Assembly: GCA_948144175.1 (NCBI GenBank)
Contig: CANXME010000234.1
Span: 58,250-122,249, forward strand
DNA from: Closterium sp. NIES-65
Taxonomy: Eukaryota > Streptophyta > Zygnematophyceae > Desmidiales > Closteriaceae
Reading direction: 5' to 3'
DNA length: 64,000 nt
Below are positions 26,691 to 38,800 of the stretch, piece after piece. Position numbers and translations under genes: made by a program. The notes beneath the pieces were generated by a model, which saw only the letters and a list, made by a program, of their open reading frames with translations, ran no database searches and was not told where the DNA came from. Numbering within the stretch: the first letter of the stretch is position 1; every line of letters begins with the position of its first letter.

Positions 26691-29600
26691 CTCCTGATCA
26701 GGCAAGCTCCTTGACCACTCAAGCTCCTGGACCAGGCAAGCTCCTCGACCAGGCAAGCTCTTGGACCAGGCAAGCTCCTGGACCAGGCAAGCTCCTGGGC
26801 CAGGCACGCTCGTGGACCAGGCACGCTCTTGGACCAGGCAAGCTCTTCGACCAGGCAGGCTCGTGGACCAGGCACGCTCCTGGACCAGGCAAGCTCTTGG
26901 ACCAGGCAGGCTTCTGGACCAAGCAAGCTCCTGAACCAGGCAAGCTACGGGACTAGTCAAGCTCCTGGACAAGGCAAGCTTTTGGACCAGGTAAGCTCCT
27001 GGACTAGGCAAGCTCCTGGACCAGGCAAACTCTTGGACAAGGCAAGCTCCTTGTCCAGGCAAGCTCTTGGACCAGGCAAGCTTGTGGACCAAGCAAGCTC
27101 CTGGACCAAGCACACTCGTGGACCAGGCACGCTCCTTGACAAGGCAAGCTCCTGGACCAGGCAAGCTCCTAGACCAGGCAAGCTCATGGAACATGCAAGC
27201 TCCTGGACCAAGCAAGCTCCTGGACTAGGCAAGCTCCTGGACCAGGCAACCTCCTTGACCATGCAAGCTCCTGGACCAGGCAGGCTCGTGGACCAGGCAC
27301 GCTCCTGGACCGTGCAAGCTCCTGGACGTGGCAAGCTCCTGGACCACACAAGCTCTTGGACCAAGCACGCTCCTAGACCAGGCAAACTCTTGGACAAGGC
27401 AAGCTCCTGGATCAGGCAAGCTCCTCGACCACTCAAGCTTCTGGACCAGGCAAGCTCCTCGACCAGGCAAGCTCTTGGACTAGGCAAGCCCCTGGACCAG
27501 GCAAGCTCCTGGGCCAGGCACGCTTGTGGACCAGGCACGCTCTTGGACCACGCAAGCTCTTCGAGCAGGCACGCTCGTGGACCAGGCACGCTCCTGGACC
27601 AGGCAAGCTCCTGGACAAGGCAAGCTCCTGGACAAAGCAAGCTCATGGACCAGGCACGCTCCTAGACCAGGCAAGCTCCTGGACCAAGCAAGCTCTTGGA
27701 CCACGAAATCTCGTGGACCAGGCAAGCTCTTGGACCAGGCAAGCTCTTGGACCAGGCAAGCTCCTATACCAGGCAAACTCGTGGACCAGGCAAGCTTCTG
27801 GACCAGGCAAGCTCCAGGATCAGGCAAGCTCCTGGACCAGGCACGCTCCTGGACCAGGCAAGCTCCTAGACCAGGCAAGGTCGTGGACCAGGCAAGCTCC
27901 TGGACTAGGCAAGCTCCTGGACCAGGCACGCTCCTGGACCTTGCAAGATTCTGGACCATGCAAGCTCCTAAACCACGAAAGCTCTTGGACCAGGCAAGCT
28001 CTTGGACTTGGCAAGCTCCTGAACCGAGCAAGCTTGAGGACCAGGCAAGCTCCTGGACCAGGCAAGCTCCTGGACCAGGCAAGCTCTTGGACCAGGCAAG
28101 CTCCTGGACCAGGGAAGCTCCTGGACCACGCAAGCTCCTGGACCAGGCAAGCTCCTGGACCAGGCAAGCTCATGGACCAGGCAAGGTCCTTGACCAAGTA
28201 GGCCTCTTTGACCAGGCACGCTCCTGGACCGGGCAAGCTCCTGGACCTGGCAAGCTCCCGGACCACGCAAGCTCTTGGACCAGGCACGCTCCTGGACCAA
28301 GCAAGCCCTTGGACCAGGCAGGCTTCTGGACCAAGCAAGCTCCTGGACCACGCAAGCTACGGGACTAGTCAAGCTCCTGGACAAGGCAAGCTCCTGGACC
28401 TGGTAAGCTCCTGGACTAGGCAAGCTCCTGGACCAGGCAAACTCTTGGACAAGGCAAGCTCCTTGTCCAGGCAAGCTCTTGGACCACGCAAGCTTGTGGA
28501 CCAAGCAAGCTCCTGGACCAACCACACTCGTGGACCAGGCACGCTCCTTGACAAGGCAAGCTCCTGGACCAGGCAAGCTCCCAGACCAGGCAAGCTCCTG
28601 GAACATGCAAGCTCCTGGACCAAGCAAGCTCCTGGACCACGCAAGCTCCTGGACCAGGCAAGCTCCTTGACCAAGCAAGCTCCTGGACCAGGCAGGCTCG
28701 TGGACCAGGCACGCTCCTGGACCGTGCAAGCTCCTGGACGTGGCAAGCTCCTGGACCACACAAGCTCTTGGACCAAGCACGCTCCTAGACCAGGCAAGCT
28801 CTTGGACAAGGCAAGCTCCTGATCAGGCAAGCTCCTTGACCACTCAAGCTCCTGGACCAGGCAAGCTCCTCGACCAGGCAAGCTCTTGGACCAGGCAAGC
28901 TCCTGGACCAGGCAAGCTCCTGGGCCAGGCACGCTCGTGGACCAGGCACGCTCTTGGACCAGGCAAGCTCTTCGACCAGGCAGGCTCGTGGACCATGCAC
29001 GCTCCTGGACCAGGCAAGCTCTTGGACCAGGCAGGCTTCTGGACCAAGCAAGCTCCTGAACCAGGCAAGCTACGGGACTAGTCAAGCTCCTGGACAAGGC
29101 AAGCTTCTGGACCAGGTAAGCTCCTGGACTAGGCAAGCTCCTGGACCAGGCAAACTCTTGGACAAGGCAAGCTCCTTGTCCAGGCAAGCTCTTGGACCAG
29201 GCAAGCTTGTGGACCAAGCAAGCTCCTGGACCAAGCACACTCGTGGACCAGGCACGCTCCTTGACAAGGCAAGCTCCTGGACCAGGCAAGTTCCTAGACC
29301 AGGCAAGCTCATGGAACATGCAAGCTCCTGGACCAAGCAAGCTCCTGGACTAGGCAAGCTCCTGGACCAGGCAAGCTCCTTGACCATGCAAGCTCCTGGA
29401 CCAGGCAGGCTCGTGGACCAGGCACGCTCCTGGAGCGTGCAAGCTCTTGGACGTGGCAAGCTCCTGGACCACACAAGCTCTTGGACCAAGCACGCTCCTA
29501 GACCAGGCAAGCTCTTGGACAAGGCAAGCTCCTGGATCAGGCAAGCTCCTCGACCACTCAAGCTTTTGGACCAGGCAAGCTCCTCGACCAGGCAAGCTCT

Positions 29601-30433
29601 TGGACCAGGCAAGCCCCTGGACCAGGCAAGCTCCTGGGCCAGGCACGCTCGTGGACCAGGCACGCTCTTAGACCAGGCAAGCTCTTCGACCAGGCACGCT
29701 CGTGGACCAGGCACGCTCCTGGACCAGGCAAGCTTCTGGACAAGGCAAGCTCCTGGACAAAGCAAGCTCATGGACCAGGCACGCTCCTAGACCAGGCAAG
29801 CTCCTGGACCAGGCAAGCTCTTGGACCAGGAAATCTCGTGGACCAGGCAAGCTCTTGGACCAGGCAAGCTCCTGGACCAGGCAAGCTCCTGGACTAGGTG
29901 AGCTCTTGGACAAGGCAAGCTTTTGGACCAGGCAAGCTCTAGACCAAGCTAGCTCCTAGACCAGGAAAGCTCCTGGACCAGGCATGCTCCTGGACCAGCT
30001 AACCTCTTGGACCTGGAAAGCTCCTGGACCAGGCAAGCTGCTAGAACAGGCAAGCTTCTAGACAAGGCAAGCTCTTGGAGCAGGCACGCTCCTGGACCAG
30101 GCAAGCTCTTGGACCAGGCAAGCTCCTGGACCACGCAAGCTTCTGGAACATGCAAGCTCGTGGACCAGGCAAGCTCGTGGACCAGGCAAGCTCTTAGACC
30201 AGGCAAGCTCTTAGACCAGGCAGGCTCGTCGACGAGGCACGCTCTTAGACCATGCAAGCTCTTCGACCAGGCAGGCTCGTGGACTAGGCACGCTCCCGGA
30301 CCAGGCAAGCTCCTGGACAAGGCAAGCTCCTTGACCGGGCAAGCTCCTGGACCAGGCACGCTCCTAGACCAGGAAAGCTCCTAGACCAGGCAAGCTGCTG
30401 GACCTGGCAAGCTCCTGGACCAGGCAAGCTCCT
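25250..30433 (+). repeat. 5,184-bp duplication, copy A
   Basis: Left copy of a 5,184-bp duplication (305 x 17 minus 1). It contains L1 at 26,073 and 28,198, L2 at 26,239, 26,952, 28,364 and 29,077, and the CTATACC marker at 27,764. Each of these returns exactly 5,184 bp later. It ends with the block related to 10.5-11.06 kb, which copy B lacks. Borders are approximate to within one or two monomers. Confidence 0.85.
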
Positions 30434-33400
30434 GGACCAGGCAAGCTCCTCGACCAGGCAAGCTCTTGGACCAGGCAAGCCCCTGGACCAGGCAAGCTCC
30501 TGGGCCAGGCACGCTCGTGGACCAGGCACGCTCTTGGACCAGGCAAGCTCTTCGACCAGGCACGCTCGTGGACCAGGCACGCTCCTGGACCAGGCAAGCT
30601 CCTGGACAAGGCAAGCTCCTGGACAAAGCAAGCTCATGGACCAGGCACGCTCCTAGACCAGGCAAGCTCCTGGACCACGCAAGCTCTTGGACCAGGAAAT
30701 CTCGTGGACCAGGCAAGCTCCTGGATCAGGCAAGCTCCTCGACCACTCAAGCTTCTGGACCAGGCAAGCTCCTCGACCAGGCAAGCTCTTGGACCAGGCA
30801 AGCCCCTGGACCAGGCAAGCTCCTGGGCCAGGCACGCTCGTGGACCAGGCACGCTCTTGGACCAGGCAAGCTCTTGGACCAGGCAAGCTCCTGGACCAGG
30901 CACGCTCCTGGACCAGGCAAGCTCCTAGACCAGACAAGGTCCTGGACCAGGCAAGCTCCTAGACTAGGCAAGCTCCTGGACCAGGCACGCTCCTGGACCT
31001 TGCAAGATTCTGGACCATGCAAGCTCCTAAACCACGAAAGCTCTTGGACCAGGCAAGCTCTTGGACCAGGCAAGCTCCTGAACCGAGCAAGCTCGAGGAC
31101 CAGGCAAGCTCCTGGACCAGGCAAGCTCCTGGACCAGGCAAGCTCTTGGACCAGGCAAGCTCCTGGACCAGGGAAGCTCCTGGACCACGCAAGCTCCTGG
31201 ACCAGGCAAGCTCCTGGACCTGGCAAGCTCATGGACCAGGCAAGGTCCTTGACCAAGTAGGCCTCTTTGACCAGGCACGCTCCTGGACCGGGCAAGCTCC
31301 TGGACCTGGCAAGCTCCCGGACCACGCAAGCTCTTGGACCAGGCACGCTCCTGGACCAAGCAAGCTCTTGGACCTGGCAGGCTTCTGGACCAAGCAAGCT
31401 CCTGGACCAGGCAAGCTACGGGACTAGTCAAGCTCCTGGACAAGGCAAGCTCCTGGACCAGGTAAGCTCCTGGACTAGGCAAGCTCCTGGACCAGGCAAA
31501 CTGTTGGACAAGGCAAGCTCCTTGTCCAGGCAAGCTCTTGGACCAGGCAAGCTTGTGGACCAAGCAAGCTCCTGGACCAACCACACTCGTGGACCAGGCA
31601 CGCTCCTTGACAAGGCAAGCTCCTGGACCAGGCAAGCTCCCAGACCAGGCAAGCTCCTAGAACATGCAAGCTCCTGGACCAAGCAAGCTCCTGGACCACG
31701 CAAGCTCCTGGACCAGGCAAGCTCCTTGACCAAGCAAGCTCCTAGACCAGGCAGGCTCGTGGACCAGGCACGCTCCTGGACCGGGCAAGCTCCTGGACGT
31801 GGCAAGCTCCTGGACCACACAAGCTCTTGGACCAAGCACGCTCCTAGACCAGGCAAGCTCTTGGACAAGGCAAGCTCCTGATCAGGCAAGCTCCTTGACC
31901 ACTCAAGCTCCTGGACCAGGCAAGCTCCTCGACCAGGCAAGCTCTTGGACCAGGCAAGCTCCTGGACCAGGCAAGCTCCTGGGCCAGGCACGCTCGTGGA
32001 CCAGGCACGCTCTTGGACCAGGCAAGCTCTTCGACCAGGCAGGCTCGTGGACCAGGCACGCTCCTGGACCAGGCAAGCTCTTGGACCAGGCAGGCTTCTG
32101 GACCAAGCAAGCTCCTGAACCAGGCAAGCTACGGGACTAGTCAAGCTCCTGGACAAGGCAAGCTTTTGGACCAGGTAAGCTCCTGGACTAGGCAAGCTCC
32201 TGGACCAGGCAAACTCTTGGACAAGGCAAGCTCCTTGTCCAGGCAAGCTCTTGGACCAGGCAAGCTTGTGGACCAAGCAAGCTCCTGGACCAAGCACACT
32301 CGTGGACCAGGCACGCTCCTTGACAAGGCAAGCTCCTGGACCAGGCAAGCTCCTAGACCAGGCAAGCTCATGGAACATGCAAGCTCCTGGACCAAGCAAG
32401 CTCCTGGACTAGGCAAGCTCCTGGACCAGGCAACCTCCTTGACCATGCAAGCTCCTGGACCAGGCAGGCTCGTGGACCAGGCACGCTCCTGGACCGTGCA
32501 AGCTCCTGGACGTGGCAAGCTCCTGGACCACACAAGCTCTTGGACCAAGCACGCTCCTAGACCAGGCAAACTCTTGGACAAGGCAAGCTCCTGGATCAGG
32601 CAAGCTCCTCGACCACTCAAGCTTCTGGACCAGGCAAGCTCCTCGACCAGGCAAGCTCTTGGACCAGGCAAGCCCCTGGACCAGGCAAGCTCCTGGGCCA
32701 GGCACGCTTGTGGACCAGGCACGCTCTTGGACCACGCAAGCTCTTCGAGCAGGCACGCTCGTGGACCAGGCACGCTCCTGGACCAGGCAAGCTCCTGGAC
32801 AAGGCAAGCTCCTGGACAAAGCAAGCTCATGGACCAGGCACGCTCCTAGACCAGGCAAGCTCCTGGACCAGGCAAGCTCTTGGACCACGAAATCTCGTGG
32901 ACCAGGCAAGCTCTTGGACCAGGCAAGCTCTTGGACCAGGCAAGCTCCTATACCAGGCAAACTCGTGGACCAGGCAAGCTTCTGGACCAGGCAAGCTCCA
33001 GGATCAGGCAAGCTCCTGGACCAGGCACGCTCCTGGACCAGGCAAGCTCCTAGACCAGGCAAGGTCGTGGACCAGGCAAGCTCCTGGACTAGGCAAGCTC
33101 CTGGACCAGGCACGCTCCTGGACCTTGCAAGATTCTGGACCATGCAAGCTCCTAAACCACGAAAGCTCTTGGACCAGGCAAGCTCTTGGACTTGGCAAGC
33201 TCCTGAACCGAGCAAGCTTGAGGACCAGGCAAGCTCCTGGACCAGGCAAGCTCCTGGACCAGGCAAGCTCTTGGACCAGGCAAGCTCCTGGACCAGGGAA
33301 GCTCCTGGACCACGCAAGCTCCTGGACCAGGCAAGCTCCTGGACCAGGCAAGCTCATGGACCAGGCAAGGTCCTTGACCAAGTAGGCCTCTTTGACCAGG

Positions 33401-34846
33401 CACGCTCCTGGACCGGGCAAGCTCCTGGACCTGGCAAGCTCCCGGACCACGCAAGCTCTTGGACCAGGCACGCTCCTGGACCAAGCAAGCCCTTGGACCA
33501 GGCAGGCTTCTGGACCAAGCAAGCTCCTGGACCACGCAAGCTACGGGACTAGTCAAGCTCCTGGACAAGGCAAGCTCCTGGACCTGGTAAGCTCCTGGAC
33601 TAGGCAAGCTCCTGGACCAGGCAAACTCTTGGACAAGGCAAGCTCCTTGTCCAGGCAAGCTCTTGGACCACGCAAGCTTGTGGACCAAGCAAGCTCCTGG
33701 ACCAACCACACTCGTGGACCAGGCACGCTCCTTGACAAGGCAAGCTCCTGGACCAGGCAGGCTCCCAGACCAGGCAAGCTCCTGGAACATGCAAGCTCCT
33801 GGACCAAGCAAGCTCCTGGACCACGCAAGCTCCTGGACCAGGCAAGCTCCTTGACCAAGCAAGCTCCTGGACCAGGCAGGCTCGTGGACCAGGCACGCTC
33901 CTGGACCGGGCAAGCTCCTGGACGTGGCAAGCTCCTGGACCACACAAGCTCTTGGACCAAGCACGCTCCTAGACCAGGCAAGCTCTTGGACAAGGCAAGC
34001 TCCTGATCAGGCAAGCTCCTTGACCACTCAAGCTCCTGGACCAGGCAAGCTCCTCGACCAGGCAAGCTCTTGGACCAGGCAAGCTCCTGGACCAGGCAAG
34101 CTCCTGGGCCAGGCACGCTCGTGGACCAGGCACGCTCTTGGACCAGGCAAGCTCTTCGACCAGGCAGGCTCGTGGACCATGCACGCTCCTGGACCAGGCA
34201 AGCTCTTGGACCAGGCAGGCTTCTGGACCAAGCAAGCTCCTGAACCAGGCAAGCTACGGGACTAGTCAAGCTCCTGGACAAGGCAAGCTTCTGGACCAGG
34301 TAAGCTCCTGGACTAGGCAAGCTCCTGGACCAGGCAAACTCTTGGACAAGGCAAGCTCCTTGTCCAGGCAAGCTCTTGGACCAGGCAAGCTTGTGGACCA
34401 AGCAAGCTCCTGGACCAAGCACACTCGTGGACCAGGCACGCTCCTTGACAAGGCAAGCTCCTGGACCAGGCAAGTTCCTAGACCAGGCAAGCTCATGGAA
34501 CATGCAAGCTCCTGGACCAAGCAAGCTCCTGGACTAGGCAAGCTCCTGGACCAGGCAAGCTCCTTGACCATGCAAGCTCCTGGACCAGGCAGGCTCGTGG
34601 ACCAGGCACGCTCCTGGACCGTGCAAGCTCTTGGACGTGGCAAGCTCCTGGACCACACAAGCTCTTGGACCAAGCACGCTCCTAGACCAGGCAAGCTCTT
34701 GGACAAGGCAAGCTCCTGGATCAGGCAAGCTCCTCGACCACTCAAGCTTTTGGACCAGGCAAGCTCCTCGACCAGGCAAGCTCTTGGACCAGGCAAGCCC
34801 CTGGACCAGGCAAGCTCCTGGGCCAGGCACGCTCGTGGACCAGGCA
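30434..34846 (+). repeat. 5,184-bp duplication, copy B (truncated right end)
   Basis: Right copy, following copy A directly. The match starts near 30,434 (equivalent to about 25,250) and stops at 34,846 (equivalent to 29,662), where the sequence passes from CTCGTGGACCAGGC into a GATTTTGG-family block. Copy B is therefore about 4.4 kb and lacks the last 0.77 kb of copy A. I see only scattered substitutions, for example T at 26,107 against G at 31,291. This is one of the youngest events in the window. Confidence 0.85.
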
Positions 34847-35842
34847 GGCTCCTAGACCAGGCAAGCTCCTGGACCAGGCAGGCTCGTGGACCAGTCACGC
34901 TCCTGGACCAGGCAAGCTCCCGGACCAGGCAAGCTCCCGGACCAGGCAAGCTCTTGGACCAGGCACGCTCCTGGACCAGGCAAGCTCCTAGACCAGGCAA
35001 GCTCCTGAATCAGGCAAGCATCTGGACCAAGCAAACTCGTGGACCAGGCACGCTCTTGGACAAGGCAAGATCCTGGACCAGGCAAGCTCCAAGACCAGGC
35101 AATCTCCTGGACCAGGCAAGCTCTTGGACCAGACAAGCTCCTGGACCAAGCAAGCTCTTGGACCAAGCAAGCTCTTGGATAAGGCAAGCTCCTGGACAAG
35201 GCAAGCTCCTAGACCAGGCAAGCTCGTGGACCACGCATGCTCCTGGACCAGGCATGCTCTTGGACTAGGCAAGCTCCTGGACCAGGCAAGCTCCTAGACC
35301 AGGCAAGCTCCTAGACCAGGCAAGCTCATGGAAAAGGCAAGCTCGTGGACCAGGCAAACTCGTGGACCAGGCACGCTCCTGGACCAGGCAAGATTTTGGA
35401 CTAGGCATGCTCCTAGACCAGGCAAGCTCCTGGACCAGGCAAGCTCCTGAAGCAGGTAGGCTCGTGGACCAGGCAAGCTCCTGGACCAGGCAAGCTCCAG
35501 GACCAGGCAAGCTCTTGGATTAGGCAAGCTCCTGGACCAGGCAAGCACCTAGAGCAAGAAAGCTCTTGGACCAGGCAAGCTTCTGTACCAAGCAAACTCG
35601 TGGACCAGGCACACCCCTGGACCAGGCAAGATCCTGGACCAGGCAACCTCCTAGACCACGCATGCTCCTGGACCAGGCAAGCTCGTGGACCAGGCAAGCT
35701 CCTGGACCACGCAAGCTCTTGGACCAGGCAAGCTCTTGGACTAGGCAAGCTCCCGAACAAGGCAAGCCCCTAGACCAGGCAAGCTCGTGGACCAGGCATG
35801 CTCCTGGACCAGGCAAGCTCCTGGACTAGGCAAGCTCCTGGT
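34847..35842 (+). repeat. 17-bp array tail before the inversion
   Basis: Forward monomers of the same HOR family as 11-17 kb: AGGCTCGTGGACCAGTCACGC near 34,877 resembles the block near 11,611, and the GATTTTGG marker is at 35,392. The end of the 5,184-bp copy B is thus joined back to the GATTTTGG family. The block ends at the orientation switch at 35,842. Confidence 0.85.
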
Positions 35843-35854
35843 CCAAGAGCTTGC
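35830..35854. other. Head-to-head orientation switch at palindromic monomer core
   Basis: The forward sequence GCAAGCTCCTGG (35,830-35,841) meets CCAAGAGCTTGC (35,843-35,854) around a single central T at 35,842. This gives a 25-bp near-perfect inverted repeat with one mismatched pair. Everything left reads forward and everything right reads as the reverse complement. The break lies inside the CCTGG-N-CCAGG palindrome of the monomer, so no base appears lost or added. Confidence 0.95.
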
Positions 35855-38800
35855 CTGGTCAAGGAGCTTGCATGGTCCAGGAGCTTGCCTGGTCCACGAG
35901 CTTGCCTGGTCCACGAGCCTTCCTGGTTCAAGAGCTTGCCTGGTCTAAGAGCTTGCATGGTCCACGATCGTGCCTGGTCCACGAGCTTACCTGGTCGAGG
36001 AGCTTGCCTGGTCCAAGAGCTTGCTTGGTCCCGAAGCCTGCCTGGTCCAAGAGCTTGCCTGGTCCAGGAGTTGCGTGGTCAAGGAGATTGCGTGGTCCAG
36101 GAGCTTGTCAAGTCCAAGAGCTTGCTTGGTCCAGAAGCCTGCCTGGTCCATGAGCTTGCCTGGTCCAGGAGATTGCGTGGTCAAGGAGCTTGCCAAGTCC
36201 ACGAGACTGCCTGGTCCAGGAACTTTCCTGGTCCACGAGCCTGCCTGGTCCAAGAGCTTGCCTGGTCCAGGAGCGTGCATGGTCCACGAGTGTGCCTGGT
36301 CCAAGAGATTGCCTGGTCCAGGAGCTAGCCTGGTCCAGGAGCTTGCCTGGTCCAAGAGCTTGCTTGGTCCAGAAGCCTGCCTGGTCCAAGAGCTTGCCTG
36401 GTCAAAGAGCGTGCCTGGTCCAAGAGCTTGCGTGGTCCAGGAGCCTGTGTGGTCCAGCAGCTTGCCTGGTCAAAGAGCTTGCCTGGTCAAGGAGCTTACC
36501 TAGTCCAAGAGCTTGCCTGGTCCAAGAGCTTGCGTGGTCCAGGAGCTTGCCTGGTCCTGGAGCTTGCCTGGTCTAGGAGCTTGCCTGGTCCAGGAGCTTG
36601 CCTAGTCCAGAAGCATGCCTGGTCTACGAGTTTGCTTGGTCCAGAAGCTTGCCTCGTCCAGGAGCTTGCCTGGTCTAGGAGCTTGCATGGTCCAGGAGCG
36701 TGCCTGGTCCAGGAGCTTGCCTGGTCCAGGAGCTATCCTGGTCCAGGAGGTTGTCTTGTCCAGGAGCTTGCCTGGTCCAAGATCTTGCTTGGTCCAAGAG
36801 CGTGCCTGGTCCAAAAGCTTGCCTGGTCCTGAAGTTTGCCTCGTCCAGGAGCTTGCCTGGTCTAGGAGCTTGCTTGGTCCAGGAGCTTGCCTGGTCCAGG
36901 AGCTTGCGAGGTCCAGGAGCTTGCCTGGTCCACGAGCTTGCCTCGTCCAGGAGCTTGCCTATTCCAGGAGCGTGCCTAGTCCAGGAGCTTGCCAGATAGA
37001 GGAGCTTGCTTGATCTAGGAGCTTTCCTGGTCCATGAGCATTCTTGGTTCAAGAGCTGGCCTGGTCCGTAGCTTGCTTGGTCAAGGAGCTTGCATGTTCC
37101 AGCAGCTTGCCTGGTCCAGGAGCTTGTCTGGTCCAAGAGCTTGCCTGGTCCACGAGTGTGACTTGTCCAAGAGCTCGCTTGGGCCAGAAGCTTGCCTGCT
37201 CCAGGAGCTTGCCTAGTCCAGGAGCTTGCCATGTCCAGGAGCTTGCCTGGTCCAGGAGCATGCGTGGTCCAGGAGGTTGCTTGTTCTAGGAGCTTGCCTG
37301 GTCCAAGAGCTTGCCTAGTCTAGGAGCTAGCCTTGTCTAAAAGCTTGCCTGGTCTAGGAGCTTGCCTGGTCCAAGAGCTTGCCTAGTCCAAGAGCTTGCC
37401 TAGTCAAAGAGCTTGCCTGGTCCAAGATCTTGCGTGGTCCAAGAGCTTGTCTGGTCCAGGAGCTTGCCTGGTCCACGAGCTTGCCTGGTCCAGGTGCTTG
37501 CCTGGTCCAGAAGCTTGCCTGGTCTAGGAGCTTGTCTGGTCTAGGAGCTTGCCTGGTCTAGGAGCGTGTCTGGTCCAGGAGCGTGCTTGGTCTAGGAGCT
37601 TGCCTAGTCCAGGAGCTTGCCTGGTCCAGGAACTTGCGTAGTCTAGGAGCGTGCAAGGTCCAAGAGCTTGCCTGGTCCAGGAGCTTGATTGGTCCAAGAG
37701 CTTGCTTGGTCCAAGAGCTTGCCTGGTCCAGGAGCTTGCCTGGTCAAAGAGATTGCATGGTTCGGTGGCTTCCCTGGTCAAGGAGCTTGCCTGGTTCAAG
37801 AGCTTGCTTGGTCCAGGAGCTTGCCAGGTCCAGGAGCTTGCCTAGTCCAAGAGCGTGCCTGGTCCAAGAGGATGCCTGGTCCAGGAGCTTGCTTGGTACA
37901 GGAGCTTGCCTAGTCCAGGAGCTTGCCTGGTCCAGGAGCGTGCCAGGTCGAGGAGCTTGCCTGGTCCAGAAGCTTGCCTAGTCCACGAGCTTGCCTGGTG
38001 AAGGAGCTTGCCTAGTCCATGAGCTTGCCTAGTCCAGGAGTGTGCCTGGTCCAGGAGTGTGCCTCGTCCAAGAGCTTGCCTTGTCCAAGAGCTTGCGTGG
38101 TCCAGGAGCTTGCTTGGTCCAAGAGCTTGCGTGGTCCAAGAGCTTGCCTGGTCCAGGAGCTTGCCTGGTCTAGGAGCTTGCCTGGTCCAAGAGCTTGCCT
38201 GGTCTTGGAGCTTGCCTTGTCGAGGAGCTTGCCTATTCCAGGAGCTTGCCTGGTCCAGGAGCTTGCCTGGTCCAAGAGATTGCCTGGTCCAAGAGTTTGC
38301 GTGGTCCAGGAGCTTGCCTGGTCTAGGAGCTTGCCTGGTCCAGGTGCTTGCCTAGTCTAGGAGCTTGCCTGATCCAAGAGCTTGCCTGATCCAGGAGCTT
38401 GCCAAGTCCAGGACCTTGCCTGGTCTAGGAGCTTGCTTGGTCCAGGAGCTTGCCTGGTCCAGGAGCGTGCCTGGTCCACGAGCTTGCATGGTCCAGGAGC
38501 GTGCCTGGTCTAGGAGCTTGCCTGGTCCAGGAGCTATTCTGGTCCAGGAGCTTCCCTGATCCAGAAGCTTGCCTGTTCCACGAGCGTGCCTGGTCAGGAG
38601 CTTGCCTTGTCTAGGAGCTTTCTTGGTCCATTAGCTTGCCTCGTCCAGGAGCTTGCCTGGTCCAGGAGCTTTCCTGGTCCAAGAGCTTGCCTGCTCCAGG
38701 AGCTTGCTTGGTCTAGGAGCTTGCCTGGTCCAGGAGCGAGCCTGATCCACGAGCTTGCCTGGTCCAAGAGCGTGCCTGGACCAGGAGTGTGCCTGGTCCA

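Larger units (their letters stand above)
18230..34846 (+). repeat. Nested higher-order-repeat domain of the 17-bp satellite
   Basis: Two rare landmarks define repeat modules. L1 (AAGTAGGCCTCTTTGACC; GT at 18,866, 21,059, 24,593, 26,073, 28,198, 31,257 and 33,382) is always followed after 166 bp by L2 (GACTAGTC, with ACTAGTC at 19,032, 21,225, 24,759, 26,239, 28,364, 31,423 and 33,548). A second L2 often follows 713 bp later (19,745, 21,938, 26,952, 29,077, 32,136 and 34,261); another lone L2 is at 23,280. L1 spacings are 2,193, 3,534, 1,480, 2,125, 3,059 and 2,125 bp, all within 2 bp of multiples of 17. A third marker (CTATACC at 18,432, 27,764 and 32,948, each 434 bp before L1) marks one module subtype. 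The modules therefore come in alternating subtypes amplified by unequal exchange. Confidence 0.9.
1..35842 (+). repeat. 17-bp satellite array, forward orientation
   Basis: Continuous head-to-tail copies of a 17-bp monomer, typically AAGCTCCTGGACCAGGC, for about 35.8 kb (roughly 2,100 units by length). Variation sits at a few positions: AAGCTC, ACGCTC, AGGCTC or ATGCTC at the left; CTCCTGG, CTCTTGG, CTCGTGG, CTCATGG or CTCCTAG in the middle; and CCAGGC, CCACGC, CCAAGC, CTAGGC or CAAGGC at the right. The core CCTGGACCAGG is an 11-bp odd palindrome. A typical unit holds an AluI site (AGCT), an AvaII site (GGACC) and two CCWGG sites. The array already runs at base 1, so its left edge is outside the window. 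No unique sequence longer than a monomer interrupts it. A satellite is certain from sight. The family is not one I recognise by name, and no function can be read from it. Confidence 0.98.

Noticed and set aside
18866..33400. AGGCCT or ACTAGT palindromes in L1 and L2 as regulatory sites
   Set aside because: They are single variant monomers copied with the module. Nothing but their recurrence at HOR spacing supports a function.
18230..35268. Recurring 200-376 codon frames at regular spacing as a tandem gene family
   Set aside because: The regular recurrence follows the HOR period. The frames start and stop wherever TAG-bearing monomers fall in phase, and they occur on both strands at once.
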